A stretch of 64,000 nucleotides of DNA, from the NCBI GenBank assembly GCA_018402685.1, contig JAGYIJ010000002.1, forward strand, positions 248,001 to 312,000. The letters run 5' to 3'. This DNA is from Aquiluna sp. GTDB taxonomy: Bacteria > Actinomycetota > Actinomycetes > Actinomycetales > Microbacteriaceae. The first letter of the stretch is position 1. The number at the start of each line of letters is the position of its first letter. Positions 57,927 through 64,000 of the stretch are shown here, in pieces. The position numbers and the translations under genes are program-made. A model generated the notes under the pieces. That model ran no database searches. It saw only the letters and a list, made by a program, of their open reading frames with translations, and was not told where the DNA came from.

Positions 57927-59800
57927 CTATTTCTTAGCCTCGTCAGTCTTTACTACCCCCGAGGAGCTTGCCCTGCGCCTTTTGGGCTTTGGCTTTGGTT
58001 CAGGGTCAGGCAGCGATTCCAAAACCGCGTTCAAAATCTCCGTTTTACCCTCGGGTTCTTTTTCGATTTCAATCACGATTGGCTCTTCGCTCAAACCGGC
58101 CGCAGCGATTCTGTTAACAACCGACTTGAAGGCATCTGCCTGCTCTGGGGTGACAACCTTTTTCACTATTTCAGGCTTGGTTTTCTCGCGCTTCTTGCCC
58201 TTTTTGGCAACGGTCTCTGGCATCTTGAAGCGTGGCTCCTCATGAACCACCACTCCCCTACCGGCACAGCACTCACAGGGCTCGGAGAAGGTCTCGAGTA
58301 GTCCAAGACCAATCTTCTTGCGGGTCATCTGAATCAGTCCCAGCGAGGTGACCTCGCCAACCTGATTCTTGGTTCTATCCCTAGATAGGCACTCCAAAAG
58401 CCTTCTTCTAACCATTTCCTGGTTCGACTCTTGAATCATGTCGATGAAGTCGACCACGATGATGCCACCAATGTCTCGCAGCCTGAGCTGACGAACCAGT
58501 TCCTCGGCAGCCTCGAGGTTGTTCTTGGTAACGGTCTGCTCCAGGTTTCCACCAGAGCCGATGAACTTTCCGGTGTTGACATCGACAACGGTCATGGCCT
58601 CAGTTCGGTCGATTACGAGCGAACCACCAGATGGGAGATAAACCTTGCGGTCCAGCGCCTTCACAATCTGGTCGCCGATCCTGAAGTGGTCAAAGATGTC
58701 CTCGTCCGCCTTGTGTGCGACGAGCTTTTCAATCAGATCGGGCGCCACGGACTCGAGGTAGTCCTTGATGGTGTCAAAGGCAATCTCACCGGCGACCACT
58801 AGCTCTGAGAAGTCTTCATTGAATACATCTCTGATGATTTTTACCAAAAGGTCAGGCTCGCTGTGCAAAAGCTCGGGCGCCTTGCCCTTCTCAACCTGGG
58901 AAGAGATCTCTTCCCACTGCTTCTTTAGGCGCTCAACGTCGAGAATCAACTGCTCCTCGGTTGCGCCCTCGGCTGCGGTGCGAACAATCACGCCGGCATC
59001 TTCCGGAAGGGCAGTCTTGAGAATCGCTTTGAGGCGCTGACGCTCGCCCTCCGGAAGCTTGCGGGAGATGCCCGACATGTTCCCACCTGGCACGTAAACC
59101 AAGAATCTTCCAGGTAGTGAAATCTGCGAGGTGAGCCTTGCGCCCTTTTGGCCAATTGGATCCTTGGTGACCTGCACCAAAACCTGATCGCCGCTTTTCA
59201 GTGCTAGCTCAATGCGACGCGGCTGGTTGCCGGTCTCTGCCGCCTCCCAGTCGACTTCACCCGAGTACAAAACCGCGTTTCGACCGCGGCCGATATCAAC
59301 GAATGCCGCCTCCATCGATGGCAACACGTTTTGAACTTTGCCGATGTAGACGTTTCCAATCAGCGATCCGCCCTGCGACTCGGCCACGTAGTGCTCGACG
59401 AGCATGCCGTCCTCTAGAACGCCGATTTGAACTCGGCCATCCTTCTCGCGAACCGCCATCTTGCGATCTACGGATTCGCGTCTTGCAAGAAACTCTGCCT
59501 CTGTTACTGATGAGCGCCTTCTGGAGGAGTCTCTGGAGTCTCGACGCCTGGAGCGCTTGGCGTCCATTCGGGTAGAGCCAGATTCCTCTTTTCGCTCGCC
59601 GCAGCCTTGGGCTTGCTGGCTGTCTTGGCTGGTGCCTTGCGCTCTCTAGGAGCACGTTCAGGCTTCGGAGCCTCATCGACATCCACCTTGAGCTTGCCGC
59701 TTCGAGCGTCAACTTTGGGGGTTGGCAGATCCGGAGCCTGAAAAATCAGTGCTGTTGCCGGTGCTGGTTTTACGGGTGCTTCTTCTTTTTTCTTAGCCAC
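57927..59800 (-). CDS. rne: ribonuclease E/G, frame broken near the N terminus
   Basis: Endoribonuclease for mRNA decay and rRNA processing. The catalytic part has an S1 domain (NVYIGKVQNVLPSMEAAFVDIGRGRNAVLY), the DNase I-like acidic sites (VVDVNTGKFIGSGG, IIVVDFIDM) and the Zn-link Cys motif CECCAGRG. The N-terminal 70 residues (Lys/Ala/Pro-rich, from a GTG at 59800) are in a different frame; the break at about 59590 is in a GAAAAGAGGA run, suggesting a homopolymer error. A basic C-terminal tail (KPKPKRRRASSSG) is present. Confidence 0.9.
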
Positions 59801-59913
59801 GTGTGCCTATTTTCCGGCTGTTCACACCCTGCCGGACTCTCAGTAACGATTCGAGCCGCAGCCGGAATCTAATCCTTTTTGTTGTCGGGGCCTCGCCCTT
59901 CGACCAAACCTTT

Positions 59914-59933
59914 GATGTGAGTGTGATCACATC
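59914..59933. promoter_or_regulatory. CRP/GlxR-type operator
   Basis: GATGTGA-GTGTGA-TCACATC is a perfect 7-bp inverted repeat containing the TGTGA-N6-TCACA consensus. Its centre lies about 57 bases before the probable VKOR transcription start, close to a class I activator position. It lies in the divergent rne/VKOR region and could act on either gene. Confidence 0.75.
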
Positions 59934-59944
59934 TATCTAAAAGT

Positions 59945-59974
59945 ATGACATGAGTGTTATCAAAATGCGATAAT
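59945..59974 (+). promoter_or_regulatory. probable promoter of the VKOR gene
   Basis: ATGACA (59945-59950), an 18-bp spacer and GATAAT (59969-59974) predict a start about six bases downstream, at or next to the ATG at 59981. This implies a leaderless mRNA, in line with the lack of any ribosome-binding site there. Confidence 0.55.
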
Positions 59975-59980
59975 TCGCTA

Positions 59981-60550
59981 ATGGTATTTCCCTTCGCACT
60001 CATCGTCTTTGGTATCGCGGGTTGGATTGCGTCCTTTGGTCTAACCCTCGAAAGACTCAATGTTGCAAGCAATCCGGACTATGCAACGCCGTGCGATATC
60101 TCACCATTTATTAGCTGCAAGTCAGTCATGCTCTCAGAGCAGGCCGCGCTGCTTGGCTTTCCCAATCCGCTAATTGGCATCGCTGCATTCTTTGCACCAG
60201 TCCTGATTGGTTTTGCAATTTTGGCCGGGGCAAAGTTTGCGCCCTGGTTCTGGAACCTGTTCTTACTCGGTCACGTCTTTGCCATGGGGTTTGTGTTCTG
60301 GCTCTTTAGCCAGTCCGTGTTTGTCATCGGCTCGCTTTGCCTTTACTGCATCGTGGCATGGGCTGCGACCATCCCGTTGTTCTGGTCGATTCTTGGCCAC
60401 AACCTCAAAGAGGGCTATTTGGGCATAAAGCTCATGCCAAGCGGAGAATTTGTTTATGAGTGGGCATGGGTGCTGACAATCATCAACTACCTAGCGCTTT
60501 CGGGCGTGATTGTGGTTCACTTCTGGGACTTCTGGCCAACGCTGTTCTAG
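59981..60550 (+). CDS. vitamin K epoxide reductase family protein
   Basis: A 189-residue membrane protein of about five helices that reoxidises DsbA-like thiol oxidases using quinones, supporting disulfide formation outside the cell. The loop Cys pair is PCDISPFISCKS and the active CxxC is CLYC in helix four. The ATG start fits a leaderless transcript; a GTG at 59954 would add nine residues. A CRP-type operator lies upstream. Its TAG stop shares CTAG with the ndk stop. Confidence 0.9.
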   Translation: MVFPFALIVFGIAGWIASFGLTLERLNVASNPDYATPCDISPFISCKSVMLSEQAALLGFPNPLIGIAAFFAPVLIGFAILAGAKFAPWFWNLFLLGHVFAMGFVFWLFSQSVFVIGSLCLYCIVAWAATIPLFWSILGHNLKEGYLGIKLMPSGEFVYEWAWVLTIINYLALSGVIVVHFWDFWPTLF

Positions 60551-60954
60551 AACCAGATCTTTAGTTCCCGCGCTGCGCTTTCTGGGGAGTCCGATCCGTG
60601 CACCAGGTTCTGAACCACGGTGGTGCCCCAGTCTCGGCCTAGATCTCCACGAATCGTGCCCGGGGCGGCGGTTGTTGGATCTGTGGTTCCGGCGATTGAC
60701 CTGAATCCTTCGATGACCCTCTGACCCTGAAGAGTAATGGCAACAATCGGGCCTGATGACATGAATTCCATGAGTGGCTCGTAGAAGCTCTTGCCCTCAT
60801 GCTCGGCATAGTGAGCAGCCAAAACCTCTCTGGAAGGCGAGGTCAGTTTAAGATCGACAACCGAGTAGCCCTTTTGCTCGCAGCGAGCGATGATTTCACC
60901 GATCAGGTTTCGCTTCACGCCATCAGGCTTTATCAAAACTAGGGTCTTCTCCAC
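60547..60954 (-). CDS. ndk: nucleoside diphosphate kinase
   Basis: Equilibrates nucleoside di- and triphosphates. The 135-residue protein has the active-site His119 in NLVHGSDSPESAARE and the N-terminal TLVLIKPDGVKRNLIGEI. The GTG start overlaps the DUF4233 gene by 32 bases, with AAGGA upstream. The order ileS-folC-DUF4233-ndk is conserved in Actinobacteria. Confidence 0.96.
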   Translation of the reverse strand: MEKTLVLIKPDGVKRNLIGEIIARCEQKGYSVVDLKLTSPSREVLAAHYAEHEGKSFYEPLMEFMSSGPIVAITLQGQRVIEGFRSIAGTTDPTTAAPGTIRGDLGRDWGTTVVQNLVHGSDSPESAARELKIWF

Positions 60955-61339
60955 CTTCTTGTCCTTCCATTAGCTTGTGATAGTTCTCTCTGGCCTTATC
61001 AATCGTGCTGCCCGCGATCAGGGCCCAAATCCACATACTTGTTGTCAATCCCGCAACCAAGAACATTCCCCAGAGCCAGAAGCCGCTGACCAGCATGGCT
61101 GCCTGGATTGCCCAACCGAGGTAGTAACCCCAGGGCTTTCTCAGTACCCCAGGAGCCAAGATGCACAAAATCGCAAACGATAGACCGATACCCCAGATCC
61201 ACTCAGTGTCCGGGAGGTTGATTGAGGAATCGCCAACCTTGAGCCCAAACGCGGCCAGGGTTGCAAAAAACACCACAAAGGCCTCGAAGCTCAAAACAAT
61301 CGAGGCCAATAGGCGCTTCGACGACTTACTCTTCTTCAA
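60923..61339 (-). CDS. DUF4233-family membrane protein
   Basis: A 138-residue protein with three to four transmembrane helices (from about residue 12), family DUF4233, of unknown function and conserved between folC and ndk in Actinobacteria. Start TTG, overlapping the restored folC 3' end by 14 bases. The N-terminal KKSKSSKRLLASIVLSFEAFVVFFATL matches the family's typical beginning. Confidence 0.85.
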   Translation of the reverse strand: MKKSKSSKRLLASIVLSFEAFVVFFATLAAFGLKVGDSSINLPDTEWIWGIGLSFAILCILAPGVLRKPWGYYLGWAIQAAMLVSGFWLWGMFLVAGLTTSMWIWALIAGSTIDKARENYHKLMEGQEGGEDPSFDKA

Positions 61340-62646
61340 CTACTTCTCTTTCTTGGACCAAACCCAGAACCGCTCCAACTAGGTAAAGCGAACCGGTCAC
61401 GAAAACTGGCATTGATGTTTCCTCACCAAGCCTAAGCGCTTGGTCGTAGGCGGTGGCAAAATCATCGATGACCTCAGAGACAAATACCCCGCTGTCCTCA
61501 AATATCTCGGCCAGCTCATTGAGCGCTCATTGAGCGCTCTGAATTAGAGGAGGTGACAATCAGGTGATCAAACACCCCGACAAATTCAAGCGCTGAGGAA
61601 TAGACGTCCTTGTCTGAGAGCATCCCAACCACACCGATTGCCCGCGGTGCAGCAAAATGCTGCTGCAGGGTGTTTCGGAAACTAACAATCCCGGGAGGGT
61701 TGTGAGCGCCATCGAGCACCACCAACGGCTCTTTTGAGATCACGTGCATTCTGCCAGGGCTTACGGTGTCGGCAAGTGCGCTGCGAAGCACTTCGTCGGC
61801 AATAGCGCGTCCCAAAAACTGCTCCACGGCAACAATTGCGGTTGCGGCATTCTCGGCTTGGTGCAAACCAATGATTGGCATCCAGAGCTGTGGGTAGCTT
61901 CCGAAACTCCCCTGCACGCTAAACCGGGTACCAAAGCCGTCCTCAGAAGCATCAATCAGGGCAAACTCTGAACCCGAGACAAATACCTCCTGCTGACTTC
62001 TGTCACGCAAGATCCTCTCAACATTGGGCTCTTGAGCATTTGAGACCACAATCGAGCTTTCTTTGATGATGCCCGCCTTGGTCTGGGCAATCTCCTCAAT
62101 CGTGTCGCCCAAGACCTTGCGGTGGTCAAGACCAATGGCGGTGAAGACGCTGACATCCCCATCGGCAACATTTGATGCATCCCACTCTCCCCCAATGCCG
62201 ACCTCTAAAACCAAAACATCAATCGGAGCATCGGAGAACAACTGGAATGCCAGCGCGTTATAGGCCTCAAAGAACGTCAGCTTGGCTTCACCCTTGGCAA
62301 CCAGCTCGGCATCGACCACATCCAAGATGGCTTCGTTCTCCAAATAGACATCGACGATGCGCTGATCCTCAACGGGCTCTCCATCAAGAGCGATGCGCTC
62401 GTTGAAGCGAACCAGGTGAGGACTCGTGAGCCGGCCGGTTCTAAGACCGTGTTCTCTGAGGATGCGCTCAATCATTCGCGCAGCGCTGGTCTTGCCATTG
62501 GTTCCGGTGATATGAACAACTCGATAGTTCAACTGCGGATCACCCATCAGCTCAACTGCACGCCTGGTGGCGTTCAGCCGGGGTTCAATCTGGGACTCTG
62601 GGCGGCGCGCATAGAGCGCCTCGAGCACCTGGTCGAGCTCAGTCAT
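61326..62646 (-). CDS. folC: folylpolyglutamate/dihydrofolate synthase, frame broken near the C terminus
   Basis: Adds glutamate to folates (and to dihydropteroate if bifunctional). The main frame (62646-61516) carries HITGTNGKTSAARMIERIL, LEVGIGGEWDASN, GLDHRKVLGDTIEEIAQTKAGI and VVLDGAHNPPG. It ends early at 61516; the expected C terminus (NELAEIFEDSGVFV to VPVFVTGSLYLVGAVLGL-like sequence) continues in another frame to 61326. The break coincides with an 11-bp tandem repeat. The ATG follows the ileS stop directly. Confidence 0.88.
61514..61539. repeat. 11-bp tandem repeat at the folC frame break
   Basis: GCTCATTGAGC occurs twice head to tail (61514-61524 and 61525-61535) and begins a third time (GCTC to 61539). 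A copy-number change of 11 bp shifts the reading frame, and adding one unit would restore folC phase. It is either a slippage site or an assembly error. Confidence 0.85.
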
Positions 62647-64000
62647 CTAGCTAGCTTTTTCAATCTGAATGCCAATCACGCCAGCATCACCGACACTGAA
62701 TTCACCACTGCCATTTTCAATCTTGATCTCAACAGCAAGTGTCTCCGCTGCAATGAAGCTCTCGTGCTTGGTGAGCGCAGGAATAGAAACTAGCATCGGA
62801 ACTGAGGGTCAACTTGATTCGATCGGAGACATCTAACCCGGCATCCTTGCGAGCCTGCTGAATGTGCCTCACCGCATCGCGAGCCAGTCCCTCAGCAGCG
62901 AGCTCTTCGCTCACCTCGGTATCCAGCAACACAAAGCCGGTAGCGGTCAAGCCAACAGCGCTCGAACCCTGATCGGCCGCAGCAACCATGCTGATTTCAT
63001 ACTCGCCGTCTTGCAACTGCGTGCCATCGACGACCACCGAACCGCCCTCAACACTCCAGTTACCAGCCTTCGCAGCCTGAATGATTCGCTGAACATCTTT
63101 ACCAACGCGTGGTCCAAGTGTCCTGGCGTTAACCGATATGGACTTAACCAACCCAAAGCTGGCAGCGGTGGCATCATCGGCGAAGACCACATCAACCCGC
63201 TTCACATTCAGCTCATCGGCCAATAGATCCGCATATTGCTTCAACGCTCTCAGGTGATTCAACGGCCAGCGTCAAAGCTGCCAGCGGCAGCCTGACCCTG
63301 AGCCCCGACGCCTTGCGAAGTGAAAGCGCGGTTGAGGCTGCATCCCTGATGGCGTCCATGTCGGAAACCAGCTGGTCATCGCGAGCAAATGCCGCTGCAT
63401 CGGGCCAGTTCTCGAGGTGGACAGAGCGCCCTCCGGTAAGCCCCCGCCACATCTCCTCGGTGCTAAGCGGCAGAAGCGGTGCCGTGACACGCAACAGGGC
63501 CTCTAGGACCGTGTAAAGAGTGTCAAAAGCCTCTGTGTCACCCTCCCAGAATCGATCCCTGGAGCGCCTGATGTACCAATTGGTCAGCACCTCGGCAAAG
63601 TCCCTGACCTTGGCAGAAGCTAGGTAGCTGTCAAAGACATCAAGATCTGCCTGTACCTCAGAAATCAGCTGCGAGGTCTTAGCCAAGGATGTAGCGATCA
63701 AGTAGCTGCGTGGAATCAAAGCTGGTCTTGGCTTGATAGCTAGCGGCATTGGCATAGAGGGCAAAGAAGTAATAGCTATTCCAGATTGGCAACAGCGCTT
63801 GCCTAACACCTTCTCGAATGCCGGCCTCGGTGACTGCGATGTTGCCACCGCGCAAGATTGGTGAAGACATCAAGAACCAGCGCATTGCATCGGAGCCATC
63901 GCGATCAAAGACCTCGTTCACATCCGGATAGTTGCGAAGCGACTTCGACATCTTTTGGCCATCATTACCAAGAACAATGCCGTGGCTGATGGCGTTTTTG
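62647..64000 (-). CDS. ileS: isoleucine-tRNA ligase, C-terminal part (5' end outside window), three frame breaks
   Basis: Class I synthetase charging tRNA-Ile. Present are the KMSKS motif ([15 protein letters not shown]), the anticodon-binding helical domain ([46 protein letters not shown]) and the actinobacterial C-terminal extension ending [11 protein letters not shown]. Single-base breaks lie near 63684 (GG/G), 63253 (GG/G on the plus strand) and 62787 (a short AAA run). The sequence is collinear across all three, and as ileS is essential these are most likely sequence errors. The N-terminal half and HIGH motif lie beyond position 64000. Confidence 0.92.

Overview
The window reads as a compact actinobacterial chromosome of moderate G+C. 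The best fit is a Microbacteriaceae-type organism, perhaps one of the small-genome freshwater or marine lineages; that lineage call is inference from gene content and order. Support includes a discrete type II fatty-acid cluster followed by a DUF3145-like gene, the hrcA-dnaJ-rsmE-hinT-phoH-ybeY-era block, RNase E/G next to rplU-rpmA-obgE-proB-proA-nadD-rsfS, and ileS-folC-DUF4233-ndk. Genes are tightly packed, with many 1-14 nt overlaps. Three convergent gene pairs share one CTAG as both stop codons.

Layout. 0-3.4 kb: fabD (partial), fabH, acpP, fabF and a DUF3145-like gene. 3.5-5.6 kb: a photolyase-related gene broken into three frames, divergent from thymidine kinase. 5.7-9.3 kb: two DUF21/CBS membrane proteins and a Ca2+/Na+ exchanger. 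9.4-11.7 kb: tRNA(CAU) and a DUF485/ActP acetate-uptake pair. 11.9-18.7 kb: a bile-acid-type symporter with an acyl-CoA ligase, a glycosyltransferase with a membrane transporter, peptide deformylase, azlCD and tRNA-Asn. 18.8-33.2 kb: a long minus-strand housekeeping run (hrcA, dnaJ, rsmE, hinT, phoH, ybeY, era, leuA, recO, uppS, glyS, dusB, dgt, dnaG). 33.2-44.7 kb: hemW, lepA, rpsT, holA, comEC, comEA, leuS, pabB, pabC. 44.8-49.1 kb: a DNA-damage island (HMCES/YedK, LexA box, DUF6504, dnaE2). 49.1-64 kb: a BI-1 protein, an mhqO/mhqD-like pair, tRNA-Ala, rsfS to rplU, rne, VKOR, ndk, DUF4233, folC, and ileS running off the end.

Regulation visible in the sequence: a CIRCE operator touching the hrcA start codon; a LexA box before DUF6504-dnaE2; a candidate leucine attenuator for leuA (15-residue leader peptide with three consecutive Leu codons plus a strong hairpin); a CRP/GlxR-type palindrome upstream of a probably leaderless VKOR gene; a good sigma-70-type promoter for rplU; and several intrinsic terminators.

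Data quality matters here. At least ten single-base frame breaks fall in seven conserved genes (photolyase, dnaJ, hemW, lepA, rne, folC, ileS), grouped near 4, 31-35 and 59-64 kb. Because ileS and other core genes are hit and the protein sequence continues intact in the next frame, most are probably sequence errors. The centre of dnaE2 is replaced by about 780 bp of foreign-looking DNA, partly without any CpG, and is best treated as a possible misassembly. I see no CRISPR array, phage, insertion sequence or convincing undescribed multi-gene system.
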